Of a DNA stretch of 64,000 nucleotides, positions 52,724-63,530 are shown in pieces. Made by a program: the position numbers and the translations under genes. The notes under the pieces are model-generated. The model had not been told where the DNA came from. It did no database searches and was given only the letters and a program-made list of their open reading frames with translations. Each line of letters begins with the position of its first letter. Within the stretch, counting starts at the first letter, position 1. Source of the DNA: Linepithema humile (taxonomy: Eukaryota; Arthropoda; Insecta; Hymenoptera; Formicidae); the NCBI RefSeq assembly GCF_040581485.1, contig NC_090130.1, positions 15,379,656-15,443,655 of the forward strand, read 5' to 3'.

Positions 52724-53667
52724 ATCTGGGCCTCACTCTGGATGGACTTTGGGGGTTTAAGCAGCATTTCGCTGAGATAACCCCCAAAACGGATAGGATG
52801 GCGACTGCGTTAGGTCGCCTCCTTCCGAACTTGGGTGGTCCTAGAAACAGAGTCAGAAAACTCTACGCGAACGTCGTCTAATCGGTGCTCCTCTACGGGG
52901 CACCGGTGTGGGCTGACAGGGTCGCGGCCAGTCGGCGCATACAAGCGATGTTACATCGTCAACAGCGCCGACTGGCCATCAGGCTGATCCGGACCTACTG
53001 CACAGCGTCGTTCGCGGCGGCCACGGCTCTGGCGGGCCTCCTCCCGGCCGAGTTCCTGGCGAACTCGTACGCTGAATTCTATCGGTGTACGAGGGACCCA
53101 GACCGGCCCGGGAGCGCCCGCCTATTACCACGAGTCGTGGCTAGGCTTAGGAGGGACGCCCGCCAGGGAGCCATGGAGGCGTGGCAGGCCTCCCTAATTG
53201 GCTCCAAGGCGGGCAGATGGACCACCCAGGCCATCCAACCCTGTCTTCCCGAATGGGCGGAGAGGAGGGGATGCGGAATCGGGTTCCACCTGACAGAGGT
53301 ACTCACCGGGCACGGTTGCTTCGGTGACTACTTGTGTAGGATCGGTAGGGAGTATACGACCAAGTGCCACCACTGCGCGGCCGGTCTGGACTCGGCGCGA
53401 CACATTCTCGTGAAGTGTGAAGCATGGGAGGGGGAACGCCGGATCCTGACCGCAGTGGTTGGCGAGGACCTCTCCCTTCCAGCATTAGTGAGAGCTATGC
53501 TGGAGGGAGAAGATAAATGGAGGGCCGTCTCCTCCTTCTGTAACAGCATAATGTCGCAGAAGGAGGAGGCAGAGAGAAGGAGAAGGGGGGAGGCGGTGGA
53601 AGGAGGGGATGATCCCCCTCCTCTACCGCCGCCAACACAACCCCCCCGCTCCCAAGGGGACAGATGA
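52724..53667 (+). pseudogene. LINE copy 2 ORF2 C-terminus
   Basis: After Gypsy H, ORF2 continues with YLGLTLDGLWGF and, past a TAA at 52878-52880, LLYGAPVWADRVAASRRIQ to a natural end at 53667. Residues FHLTEVLTGHGCFGDYLCRI lead to the CCHC finger CHHCAAGLDSARHILVKC. The end is Glu/Arg-rich then Pro-rich. It corresponds to 41996-42888 in copy 1 and is better preserved. Confidence 0.85.
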
Positions 53668-54230
53668 ACAGAGGGCGTCTCCGGGCGGTGGCACGCACTA
53701 TAAGCGCGTCACCATCAACCCCCGGGGAGGATTCCCCCTAGGAGGGATCCAGACAGGGTCCCTCCGACTTGGATGGCCGGAGGGGAGATACCGTAGACTA
53801 TCGGAATTCTATCTTTCCTTCGGCGGGGGGTCAGTTGGGAGCGGGGGCTCCCGGCTGACCTCAGCCCCCCACCAAACACGGGAGGGCGGGGAAAGGTCGC
53901 GGTAGCCCGGTTTTAGTCATTTTAAATAGTAATTACGGGAAAGTAGCCTTTCCCGTAATAGAAGGTACTCATGGGAGGGAGAAGGGACGCAAGTCCCCAT
54001 CCCTCCCCGCGAGGAGACCGGTTTCTCGGTCAGACCTAAGGGAGGGTGAGATGAATACCGCTGGTGATGCCTCACCCTCCCTCTACATGGTCCAAGAAGG
54101 CTATCGGCAGGGATTTTAGTGGGTATGCCAGAGACATCTTCTCAGGAGACTCCCACATAACCCACGGGATTCCCCCCCGGGACCCGTGGGTATCCATAAA
54201 GGATTTCCCCTGCCTCATCAAAAAAAAAAA
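53668..54230 (+). other. 3' UTR and poly(A) tail of LINE copy 2
   Basis: GC-rich non-coding sequence like that after copy 1, extended by 120 bp with CCACGGGATTCCCC/GGGACCCGTGGG, a hairpin-capable segment near 54158-54192, and a poly(A) run. The target duplication follows. Confidence 0.8.
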
Positions 54231-54760
54231 AGATTATTGACGGACGTGATGCATCGTTTTCAAATATTGGTGCAGGAGATGCAGCAAAATGTTCCGGATC
54301 ACGTACAACATAGAAGGAAATGAGCATGGGGCGATAATACTTTTAATGTAAGTAACTTTCTTATTACATATTCATTCCGTGTCACTTATACACATGTACA
54401 ATTGTTGTAACTTATAGTTTCATTTCTTAATTGTGTATTTTATGATTTGTTTCCAGAGCGGAAGCCAGAAATAATTTGACAACGGTGATGACGCAAATAA
54501 ATGTTATGATCACACTATTCCAGCAGATGGAACAAGATACAATCAGCACGAACGATATAATGAGTGCTGTAATGACTGTGTTATCCACGGACTTCTCCAT
54601 TTACCATAATTGTAGGTATCACAGTTTTTTTCTTTTATTTGTAGAAATCGTTTTATTAATAATTTTTTTATTTTCTTTGTTACAGATGATGATATTCAGC
54701 AGATTTTTTTTATATTATATATATTATATTATATATTATATTATAATGTTTTTTTTTATA
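54231..54760 (+). pseudogene. Maverick gene after LINE, with introns
   Basis: After the LINE the frame DVMHRFQILVQEMQQN resumes, reaching a TGA at 54321. In another frame GNEHGAIILL leads to a donor GTAAGT at 54348; an acceptor TTTCCAG at 54456 joins it in frame with AEARNNLTTVMTQINVMITL. A second pair, GTAGGT at 54612 and TTACAG at 54685, joins ...FSIYHN to DDIQQ. The protein is helical with many Met/Gln and is not recognised. One frameshift is needed, so it is decayed. It is cut by the Penelope insertion. Confidence 0.5.
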
Positions 54761-55442
54761 AATTATTAACAACAAGCTACAGAGCCCAAGCTGGATTTTC
54801 GTGCTTAATTTATTAATATATTATAACAATGTTTAGTTCAATCTAGACGTTTCGACCATCTGGTTGTGGTCATCTTCAGTAGTTAGTTATTATAAAATTC
54901 GGAACATTTAATAAACAATCGTTACTTATAAAACTAATTCGGATATTACAATCTTCTTATATTCGTTACATTTAAAAATTGTTTAGAAGGACAACACATC
55001 TTGAAAGTCATGCCTCTTCTAATAACACCAATCTTAAGATCTTCAGGAAGGAAATCATGTTTTACATTAACATACACGATGTCCTTTTTAAGATTTGAAT
55101 TGTGGTTGATTGCAATTCTAAAACCAGCATGAACCAATGTCTACTTTTATCTTTATATTACTTGTTATTTATTAAAATTACTAAAAATATTCTTACCTCA
55201 ATGCATAGCAGTACCGTCATGTTGTGTTTTCGTGTAAACTTTCTTATTTTAAAAAAACTAAGAACTATTCGGTGTAACGAGTCAGTTTGCTAAAAATGAT
55301 ATTGGAGGTCCGTGTCGTTTGAGTGGACATGGCAAACTAGTTGAATATAATAGAGGATATATTAGAGACCTCGTATGTGAAGGAGATTCGTGGTGGGAGA
55401 GTGAGTGATCTTTAAGCAGTAAACAAATTGAGAACTGGCAAA
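54761..55442 (-). repeat. Inverted pseudo-LTR of the Penelope element
   Basis: Reverse complement of about 58998-59690, from the AACAACAAGCTACAG end to the last 15 codons of the coding region. It contains the reverse copy of the 63-codon small ORF (54946-55137). Confidence 0.9.
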
Positions 55443-55742
55443 TACGAGGCTAGTTATGTGGGACAAACAAAGAGAAAATTGAAAACTAGAATTAAAGAAC
55501 ACAAGTCGGATATAAATAAAAGAACGGGATCCCCTTCTGTCATTTCTTGTCATAGATTAGAAAAAAACCATGAAATGGATTGGGAGAATGTAGAAATATT
55601 AGACAAGGAAATGTCTTATAGCAAAAGGCTTATTTCCGAGATGTTGCACATAAAACGGCAAAAAACGAGTCTCAATAAGCAGAACGATACTGAGTTACTG
55701 CCAAACTTGTATTTGCCAGTTCTCAATTTGTTTACTGCTTAA
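55443..55742 (+). pseudogene. Partial Penelope coding copy: GIY-YIG nuclease end
   Basis: The frame EASYVGQTKRKLKTRIKEHK to the stop equals the last 100 residues of the full copy (58726-59021). It starts exactly at the inverted junction and lacks RT. It is the 3' end of an upstream copy in a tandem arrangement. Confidence 0.9.
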
Positions 55743-56429
55743 AGATCACTCACTCTCCCACCACGAATCTCCTTCACATACGAGGTCTCTAATATATCCT
55801 CTATTATATTCAACTAGTTTGCCATGTCCACTCAAACGACACGGACCTCCAATATCATTTTTAGCAAACTGACTCGTTACACCGAATAGTTCTTAGTTTT
55901 TTTAAAATAAGAAAGTTTACACGAAAACACAACATGACGGTACTGCTATGCATTGAGGTAAGAATATTTTTAGTAATTTTAATAAATAACAAGTAATATA
56001 AAGATAAAAGTAGACATTGGTTCATGCTGGTTTTAGAATTGCAATCAACCACAATTCAAATCTTAAAAAGGACATCGTGTATGTTAATGTAAAACATGAT
56101 TTCCTTCCTGAAGATCTTAAGATTGGTGTTATTAGAAGAGGCATGACTTTCAAGATGTGTTGTCCTTCTAAACAATTTTTAAATGTAACGAATATAAGAA
56201 GATTGTAATATCCGAATTAGTTTTATAAGTAACGATTGTTTATTAAATGTTCCGAATTTTATAATAACTAACTACTGAAGATGACCACAACCAGATGGTC
56301 GAAACGTCTAGATTGAACTAAACATTGTTATAATATATTAATAAATTAAGCACGAAAATCCAGCTTGGGCTCTGTAGCTTGTTGTTAATAATTTATTTGA
56401 ATAATTTGAGCCAATATTATATTTTTAAT
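55743..56429 (+). repeat. Direct pseudo-LTR (upstream) of the Penelope element
   Basis: Nearly identical to 59022-59710. It precedes the main ORF and so acts as 5' region and probable promoter. It carries a small ORF with a candidate intron. Confidence 0.9.
55934..56208 (+). CDS. Small spliced ORF in the Penelope pseudo-LTR
   Basis: ATGACGGTACTGCTATGCAT at 55934 opens eight codons up to GAG, then GTAAGA starts a 56-bp candidate intron ending GTAG. Splicing joins in frame to TLVHAGFRIAINHNSN, which continues to TNIRRL and a stop at 56208, for about 72 residues. The same arrangement occurs at 59213-59487 and inverted at 54946-55220. Drosophila Penelope also has a short intron in this region. 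The protein is unknown and translation unproven; coding potential rests on the unbroken frame in all copies, which are too similar to be independent. Confidence 0.45.
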
Positions 56430-56454
56430 TTATTTTATAAACGCAAGCTTCAAA

Positions 56455-59021
56455 ATGCGTGAATCCTTTTTTAATTTTGTCCAATTTCATTTTGGCAAAT
56501 TTGTAACTTTGCAACTGAAGAATTTTATGAATAATGTTAATTTAAGCATTAAATTACGCATTCGAATCAGGTTTCTTAAAAATTGTCTACAAAAAGATCT
56601 AACTCCTTCACATTTGAAATTTGTTTTTAAAAATTGCCTACAACTATACCACCATAGATCAGTAGCAATCTTTGATAATATCAGGAAAGAGCATATTCGA
56701 AAAATAATAAGATTAGAATTAGATGATGCCTACGCGACTTTACAATGCGTCAGAAAAGAATGCTATAAAATATATGAGATTGTAACTAGAATATTACCAC
56801 TTAATTTATACAATACGTTTTTTAATGGGCAAGAGAGACGCTCCCAAAAATTGTGGTGTAGGAACTTAGTTAAGATAAACAAAAAAATTGAATGGTTAGT
56901 TTCTAAACAGAACATTGATAGAAGAGCAAGTATCAAACCAATTGCTTTCAATACTAACAATGTGAAAACACATAATAATTTTGGGTCTGATATTAATTCA
57001 AATATAATAATAATGCCTGACAATTTCAACTCTCAGTCGACCTTAGACGACAAACATAAAAAATGGTTCGTTAATTTATCAGATGTTGTAATTCCCAAAG
57101 AGGTCGAGCTTTTGTTACAATTGGGAGAACGTTTTAACATGCCTATCACGGAAAAAATGTCGATGTCAATTGAAGTCATAAAAAACATTGAAAGAAACAT
57201 TGAAAGAAAGAGTGAAGATTACAAATGTTCTGTTAGAAATGATACTATATCAATTATAAATGGGTTCTGTAAGGGAAACTCCCGCAATAGTGTTGATGAC
57301 AGAAAGTTACTCAATTGGTTGTACAAAACAAAAAAATTTATAAATGAAAACCCTGATCTATTATTCACCAGGGCTGATAAAGGCAATAGTACAGTAGTCA
57401 TGAAAAAATCAGAATATATGGAAAAAATGGTCGACATACTTTCTGACACCAACACCTACCAAATTGTTAAAAAAGACCCAACTAAAATATTAACTGATAA
57501 ACTGAGGTCTCTACTTGCCAGATGGAGAGAGAGAGGTTACATAGATGACATAAAATACAGGTGTCTTTGGAAACGGACGGAAACACACCTAGAGCCTATG
57601 GTTTGCCAAAAATCCATAAAGAAGGATATCCTCTCAGAGTAATAGTATCTTCGATTAATAGCCCGTTATATAAGATAGCTAACTTTTTACATGGAATCCT
57701 TGCAAACAATGTACCTAATTCGAAAAGAAACATAAAAAATAGTTTTGATCTAGTTGAAAAGTTGAACGGTGTTTTTTTAGAATCGGATCATTGCCTTGCT
57801 TCTTTAGATGTTGTTTCTCTTTTTACGAACATTCCTGTTGAAAAGGCAATAGAAAGCATAAAAAACAGATGGGAATGGATTAGAAGGTACAATTCCATAC
57901 CAATAGAAGAATTTTTAATTGGTATCAATTTAGTTTTAAATTCAACGTATTTTAGTTTTAATAAAGTAATTTACAAGCAAATTTTTGGCACTCCAATGGG
58001 TTCTCCTCTCTCTCCAATAATAGCAGAATTTGTGTTACAAGATTTGGAAAATTCAGCAATCGAACGTCTACCTTACAAATTACCGTTTTATTTTAGGTAT
58101 GTTGACGACATACTATTTACGGCTCCAGAAAATCATTTAGAAGAAGTGTTGGAGACATTCAACTCAATGCATAGCAGATTACAATTCACATTGGAAAAAG
58201 GAATAAATAATCATATCAATTTCCTAAACGTTAAACTAATATCGGAAAACAATTTTATTAAATTTGATTTGTTCCACAAACCTACTTTTTCGGGCAGATA
58301 TTTAAGTTTTTATTCGCATCATCCCATGGCACACAAAAAAGGTGTTATCATTGGCTTATTTGACAGAGTTGTAAAGTTAACACACCCACAATATTGGCAC
58401 AAGAACATCGAGGAAATGATTTCCCTACTTTTAATTAACGGCTATCCATTGGAATTAATTTTTAATAGTATTAACGAAAGACTTAAAAAATTTAGCAATA
58501 ATTGTTGTAATAAAAACAAAAATAGCAATGATAGAACGGGTTATTTTACGATACCATATATAAAAGAAACTTTTGATAAATTCACACGGAACATGAAAAA
58601 ATACAATCATCAATTAGCCTTTTCGTGTAACAATAAACTTAATAGGTTTATAAAAACAGGGAAAGACATTATTGAATCCATGAGCCAATGTGATGTAGTA
58701 TATAAGGTAACGTGTCATGATTGCGAGGCTAGTTATGTGGGACAAACAAAGAGAAAATTGAAAACTAGAATTAAAGAACACAAGTCGGATATAAATAAAA
58801 GAACGGGATCCCCTTCTGTCATTTCTTGTCATAGATTAGAAAAAAACCATGAAATGGATTGGGAGAATGTAGAAATATTAGACAAGGAAATGTCTTATAG
58901 CAAAAGGCTTATTTCCGAGATGTTGCACATAAAACGGCAAAAAACGAGTCTCAATAAGCAGAACGATACTGAGTTACTGCCAAACTTGTATTTGCCAGTT
59001 CTCAATTTGTTTACTGCTTAA
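56455..59021 (+). pseudogene. Penelope reverse transcriptase with GIY-YIG endonuclease
   Basis: The first frame (56455-57642) starts MRESFFNFVQFHFGKFVTLQ and has the N-terminal region of Penelope proteins, with FTRADKGNSTVVMKKSEYME leading into RT. A one-base shift near 57570-57640 moves to the second frame (57561-59021). That frame contains RAYGLPKIHK, LASLDVVSLFTNIPVEKAIE (motif A), GTPMGSPLSPIIAE, FYFRYVDDILF (catalytic YVDD) and FLNVKL. The C-terminal GIY-YIG nuclease has VYKVTCHDC, ASYVGQTKRKLKTRIKEH with the catalytic Arg, and HEMDWENVEIL. The protein nicks DNA and primes reverse transcription. A single shift separates it from an intact state. Confidence 0.9.
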
Positions 59022-59710
59022 AGATCACTCACTCTCCCACCACGAATCTCCTTCACATACGAGGTCTCTAATATATCCTCTATTATATTCAACTAGTTTG
59101 CCATGTCCACTCAAACGACACGGACCTCCAATATCATTTTTAGCAAACTGACTCGTTACACCGAATAGTTCTTAGTTTTTTTAAAATAAGAAAGTTTACA
59201 CGAAAACACAACATGACGGTACTGCTATGCATTGAGGTAAGAATATTTTTAGTAATTTTAATAAATAACAAGTAATATAAAGATAAAAGTAGACATTGGT
59301 TCATGCTGGTTTTAGAATTGCAATCAACCACAATTCAAATCTTAAAAAGGACATCGTGTATGTTAATGTAAAACATGATTTCCTTCCTGAAGATCTTAAG
59401 ATTGGTGTTATTAGAAGAGGCATGACTTTCAAGATGTGTTGTCCTTCTAAACAATTTTTAAATGTAACGAATATAAGAAGATTGTAATATCCGAATTAGT
59501 TTTATAAGTAACGATTGTTTATTAAATGTTCCGAATTTTATAATAACTAACTACTGAAGATGACCACAACCAGATGGTCGAAACGTCTAGATTGAACTAA
59601 ACATTGTTATAATATATTAATAAATTAAGCACGAAAATCCAGCTTGGGCTCTGTAGCTTGTTGTTAATAATTTATTTGAATAATTTGAGCCAATATTATA
59701 TTTTTAATTT
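59022..59710 (+). repeat. Downstream pseudo-LTR of the Penelope element
   Basis: Direct copy of 55743-56429 including the small ORF, ending ATATTTTTAATTT before the target duplication. Confidence 0.9.
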
Positions 59711-59846
59711 GTTTTTTTTTATATTTTTATAATTTATTATTTCAATATTTTTTGTTAAGTAATTTATTATGATGTCTTACACTTAAATTTACATATTTTT
59801 ATTCCTGTGTGATGTTAGCATATAGAGGACATGTCTTATTACTATA

Positions 59847-60725
59847 CAGGGTGGGCCATTTTAATCCATCCACGCAAATAACTCCGTAAGTAAGCCAAAT
59901 ACAGAAAAATGGTTCAGACAAAAGTTGTTCGGGACAATGGGGGTCACCTATTTATGCTAGTGATTTTGACCTTGAAGTCAATTTTCAAGGTTATTTAAAG
60001 GTCAGAGTTATTTTTTTAAATGGAAACTCCTATTTTTGATTCCAAAATCTAATAGCTGGTGTCAAGAGCTTTTCAAAACACTATAATGAAGTTATTTTTT
60101 ATTAAGTACTTTTTGAGTTATGAGGCTTGTAAATTACAGTATTTTGACATAAAATACAAAATATCTTGTAAAACATTCAATTTTTGGGAATCTTACCTTA
60201 ATACTTTTATGCATAAAATAATGAGACGAATCAATTGGTATAAAGAAAACACATTGGTTTTAAAAAAAAGTATGCAGTTGCATGTTGCAAATTACATATT
60301 TTTTCTTGAAAGCAACTATGTGTTTTCTTTATACTAATTGATTTGTCTCATTATTTTATGCATAAATGTATTAAGGTAAGATTCCCAAAAATTGAATATT
60401 TGACAAGATATTTTGTATTTTATGTCAAAATACTGTAATTTACAAGCCTCATAACTCGAAAAGTATACTTAATAAAAAATAACTTTATTATAATGTTTTG
60501 AAAAGCTCTTGACACCAGCTATTAGATTTTGGAATCAAAAATAGGGGTTTCCATTAAAAAAAATAACTGACCTTTAAATGACCTTGAAAATTGACTTCAA
60601 GGTCAAAGTCACTAGCATAAATAGGTGACCCCCATTGTCCCGAACAACTTTTGTCTGAACCATTTTTCTGTATTTGGCTTACTTACGAAGTTATTTGCGT
60701 GGATGGATTAAAATGGCCCACCCTG
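59847..60725. mobile_element. Complete R element: palindromic non-autonomous repeat
   Basis: An 879-bp sequence starts CAGGGTGGGCCATTTTAATC and ends with its complement, flanked by TA on each side. The arms of about 430 bp are inverted copies of each other, so the whole element is a large hairpin. TA duplication and CAGGG ends fit Tc1/mariner-type mobilisation. It has no ORF of note. Truncated relatives are at 18344-18805 and 34214-34731. Confidence 0.85.
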
Positions 60726-60727
60726 TA

Positions 60728-61237
60728 TATATATTGTTAAAAGAATAAATTATTATTAATATTATAAACTTTTAATATTCTCATTCTTATTGTCCACTCA
60801 TTTCTTTCCTTCTCCTATCTCAAGCAGTAACTTGACACGCGCTTTTGTCACGCAGTAAGATAGGTCTGTAGTGGATAAAACGAGGCATAGGAAAAATATA
60901 CGAGGAGTTGGGATAATAAAAAATATAATTTAAATTATAATTTAAAATATAATTAAAAAATATAATTTAGATATTTACAAAATTTGATTGAATAAAATAT
61001 AATTAGTAGAAAAACAAAAAGCATTAAAAAAAAATATTCCGCCGTCCATATAATGGTGGATAACCAGCGTTTCCTGTAACAAATAGAATGGAGTTACACA
61101 AAATTAGATGATAATTATTGAATGAATTAATTTATGATTGAATTAAATAGATAATAAAAACATGACAACGCATGCGTACTGCTTAAAATTTATAGAAAAT
61201 TAAACAGTACTTACTGGTGGTGGAGTCTCCTATGGAC
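60728..61237. other. AT-rich Maverick spacer
   Basis: About 500 bp of AT-rich sequence. The stretch 60850-60935 (CGCAGTAAGATAGG... AGTGGATAAAAC... ATAATAAAAAATATAATTT) recurs in diverged form at 61765-61850, a pair of direct repeats 0.9 kb apart. No gene seen. Confidence 0.5.
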
Positions 61238-61453
61238 TTAGGCTGCAAGTTGGATATCCGGCACTTGGTTGAGCCATTCGCATACTCGCTCTTGTCGCGA
61301 GATCCTCCCCGCACTAGCCCGCCATAGGGCCAAATTGTCTTCCGTCAACTCCTCCACTTGGAAAGGGATACCATCCTCCCAAAAGCGGAAACGTTTTACC
61401 TGCCGCGCATCTGATTCGCGGTCTATTGCGATTATTAATGTACTACGGTCCAT
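61238..61453 (-). CDS. Small unassigned ORF
   Basis: A 71-residue frame starts MDRSTLIIAIDRESDARQVK and ends WLNQVPDIQLAA. It has a strand-rich start, an acidic FWEDGIPFQVEELTEDN and a Trp-containing helical end. Codon use and GC are above the AT-rich surroundings, favouring coding. A GTAAGT lies shortly after the stop at about 61214, so the last exon boundary may differ. It is likely a Maverick gene, but a captured gene is possible. No family recognised. Confidence 0.5.
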   Translation of the reverse strand: MDRSTLIIAIDRESDARQVKRFRFWEDGIPFQVEELTEDNLALWRASAGRISRQERVCEWLNQVPDIQLAA

Positions 61454-61930
61454 GTCTGCTTAATGACTAACTCTAAGGAGCAAACGTTGTGGCAAACACC
61501 CTTCCTATAAGTTTCTTGGAAGGTTTATCTGTTGCTTTATATTGCGTGAACTGCTTCTCTCAGCAGTGTAATAAGAGTTGACCCAGCGAATTGAGATAGA
61601 ATATTCTTCTAAGTATCAAATATTGCAAATTTCAACACTTATTATTATTAAAGTTTCTTGAGTCAAGTCCTCTTTCAATTTATTAATGTTATGTACAATT
61701 AGAATACATTACTTGTAGAGTACTGTGTACGATATTGTAATATGATTCGCTCGCTCGCTTATCTCGCAGTAGGAGGTTAGTATAGTGGATAGGGTGAGAA
61801 AGGTATATAGTCGAGATAATAAAAAATAATTTAATTTATAATTGAAATAATATTTATTAAACAGATGCATCTAATAAATACATTATGATGGTGAAAATAT
61901 TTTAACAATAAAGCATGTGATATGCTAGAA
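61454..61930. other. AT-rich spacer
   Basis: About 480 bp without convincing ORF. It contains the second of the two direct repeats noted at 60850-60935 (here about 61765-61850). Confidence 0.5.
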
Positions 61931-62708
61931 TTATTGCAATCCAAAGACCTGAGCTAACAGCTCATAATCGATTATATCATTCTTATCGAACGATTCGCTC
62001 TCACGTATCACCGTGATGGGGTCCTTCGCACCGCTCGCAATTTTTCGAAAATGTGTGAACTTGGTGTCAACCATACCAGTGACGTTGTTCAACGATTGAG
62101 CGATACGATCCACACAATACTCGAGAACGATTATGTTACATACAGTGTTGTGTGACATTGCTAAACACACCGTTGATGTTTCCAGACGCAGCACTTTTAG
62201 ATTATTTATCTTTCCAAACCGTAGCGTGACATGTTCGATGGTTTGAGATAATGCGTGTGCTTTGTCTTCATCATTGTTAAAGAAATGGTGGATGGCGTGT
62301 CGTTGGTCCAGGAGGATCTTCCACATGTTGTATGTAAAATGTATCTCTTTGCCATGATTGTCACCGAGAGCGATTTCTATGTGGCTCGGCGTAGAAACAT
62401 TGATTCCGATATCCAGATATTTATAGCCGGCTTTCGTCAACGGGTATCTTCTAGCCAAAATTCTGGGAGGTGTGATCATGCTTCTATCGATACTTGGTGA
62501 ATTACTTTTATTTCTGTGGATAAAAACTTGTGTAAGTTCAAAGTGTAACAATAGCAGTAAGTTTAAAAGTTTAAAAGTTAAAAGTGTAAATAGTAAGAGA
62601 GTTAACTTACACGTTGGGCGAGTATTTCCGCTTCTTCGCAAAGGTCTCCACACCTTGCTGTTTGTTGGCCAGATTACTCACAGTTGTCTCTTGTACGGCA
62701 GAAAACAT
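61931..62708 (-). CDS. Unassigned Maverick gene with one intron
   Basis: An ATG at 62708 opens a 33-codon exon, MFSAVQETTVSNLANKQQGV to YSPN, ending at donor GTAAGT (62610). The acceptor CACAG at 62514 joins it in frame to NKSNSPSIDRSMITPPRILA. The product of about 226 residues includes KYLDIGINVSTPSHIEIAL, GKEIHFTYNMWKILLDQRH and a long C-terminal half with HNTVCNIIVLEYCVDRI. It starts 90 bp downstream of the TATA box in the right TIR. The strand-rich core could resemble PC4-like DNA-binding folds, but this is a weak guess. The frame is intact. Confidence 0.7.
62514..62610 (-). other. Intron in the right-end Maverick gene
   Basis: GTAAGT at the exon 1 end and TTTTTATCCACAG before exon 2 bound 97 bp with a pyrimidine-rich tract on the minus strand. 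Splicing keeps the frame and gives a start codon correctly spaced from the TATA box, whereas the unspliced frame begins with an implausible Leu-rich run. Confidence 0.75.
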
Positions 62709-62798
62709 CGTTGCTATAATTCAGATGAAGCGTTGCAGCGATGTAGTGATTGTCCAAATGATTTCGGATAACTGTGATAATTTGTATTTTTCGCGAGC

Positions 62799-62806
62799 TT
62801 TTTATA
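62799..62806 (-). promoter_or_regulatory. TATA box in right TIR
   Basis: TATAAAAA on the minus strand in CGGGTATAAAAAGCTCG mirrors that at 21775-21782 and lies about 90 bp before the ATG at 62708. Confidence 0.6.
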
Positions 62807-63194
62807 CCCGCTTGTTGCACATGACACTAATTAAAAAATGCTGACAATGTCGTTTAAAACATTGAAATCTGGCAACAATGGCCAAAATGCTGACGTGGCT
62901 GCCTGTTGCTATGGACTTTTGCACATGGCACTATTAAAAGTGCTGATTAAAATATAAAGAAATTTGGCAACAATGGTGTCCAAAATGCTGACACAATGCT
63001 GCTAAAAATAGTGATGATATTCTTGTAACAACGCAAAATGGTGTCGAAAGTGCTGACAACGCAAAATGGCGCCTGCAAATTCTAAAAAGTGATGACGTAA
63101 TCTGTAAAATATGTGGTCCCCTCCAATCTCTTGTAACCTGATATACACATCGTAAAAGTGCTGATACTGCGCTTTTACAACTGTAAACGTGTGT

Positions 63195-63530
63195 AACCTG
63201 ATACCCCTCCCCTCAAAAGTGCTGTAATCTGATACCTCCTCTTCTCAAAGTGCTGTGATCTGATACCCCCTCCTCTCCAAAAATGCTGATGACGCGTAAT
63301 CCGATACCCCCCCACCTCTCCAAAAGTGTTGACGCAGCGTAATCCGATACCCCCCTCCCCTCCAAAAGTGCTGACACAGCGTTATCTGATACCCCCCACC
63401 CCTCCAAAAGTGCTGACGCCGCGTAATCCGATACTTCCCTCCCCTCTAAAATTGCTGACACAGCGTAATCCGATACCCCTCTCCCCTCCAAAGTGCTGAC
63501 GCAGCGTAATCCGATATCCCCTTTTCCCTG
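63195..63530. repeat. Tandem array in the right TIR
   Basis: About eight units of roughly 40 bp contain AAAGTGCTGACGCAGCGTAA and TCCGATACCCCCCTCCCCTC. The left TIR holds only two or three such units. Minus-strand frames through it give repeated GRGVSDYAVSALLE-like residues that are repeat artefacts. Confidence 0.9.

Larger units (their letters stand above)
41128..54230 (+). mobile_element. R1-type LINE dimer with nested Gypsy H
   Basis: AGATTATTGACGGA occurs at 41114-41127 and 54231-54244, and the block ends in a poly(A) run at 54220-54230, so the whole block behaves as one LINE insertion. It contains a 5'-truncated copy 1 (RT onwards, 41236-43369) followed directly by copy 2 (ORF1, ORF2 and 3' end, 43370-54230). 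Copy 2 is split by Gypsy H at 48052. A 108-bp leader (41128-41235) of unknown origin precedes copy 1. Both copies carry stops and frameshifts. Confidence 0.8.
54761..59710 (+). mobile_element. Penelope-like element with inverted and direct pseudo-LTRs
   Basis: GTTTTTTTTTATA flanks both sides (54748-54760 and 59711-59723). In order: an inverted copy of the 3' region (to 55442), a partial direct copy with the GIY-YIG end and 3' region (55443-56429), then a full coding copy (56430-59021) with its own 3' region. This head-to-tail partial dimer with an inverted terminal piece is the architecture classically seen in Penelope. Copies are almost identical, so the insertion is recent. Confidence 0.9.
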
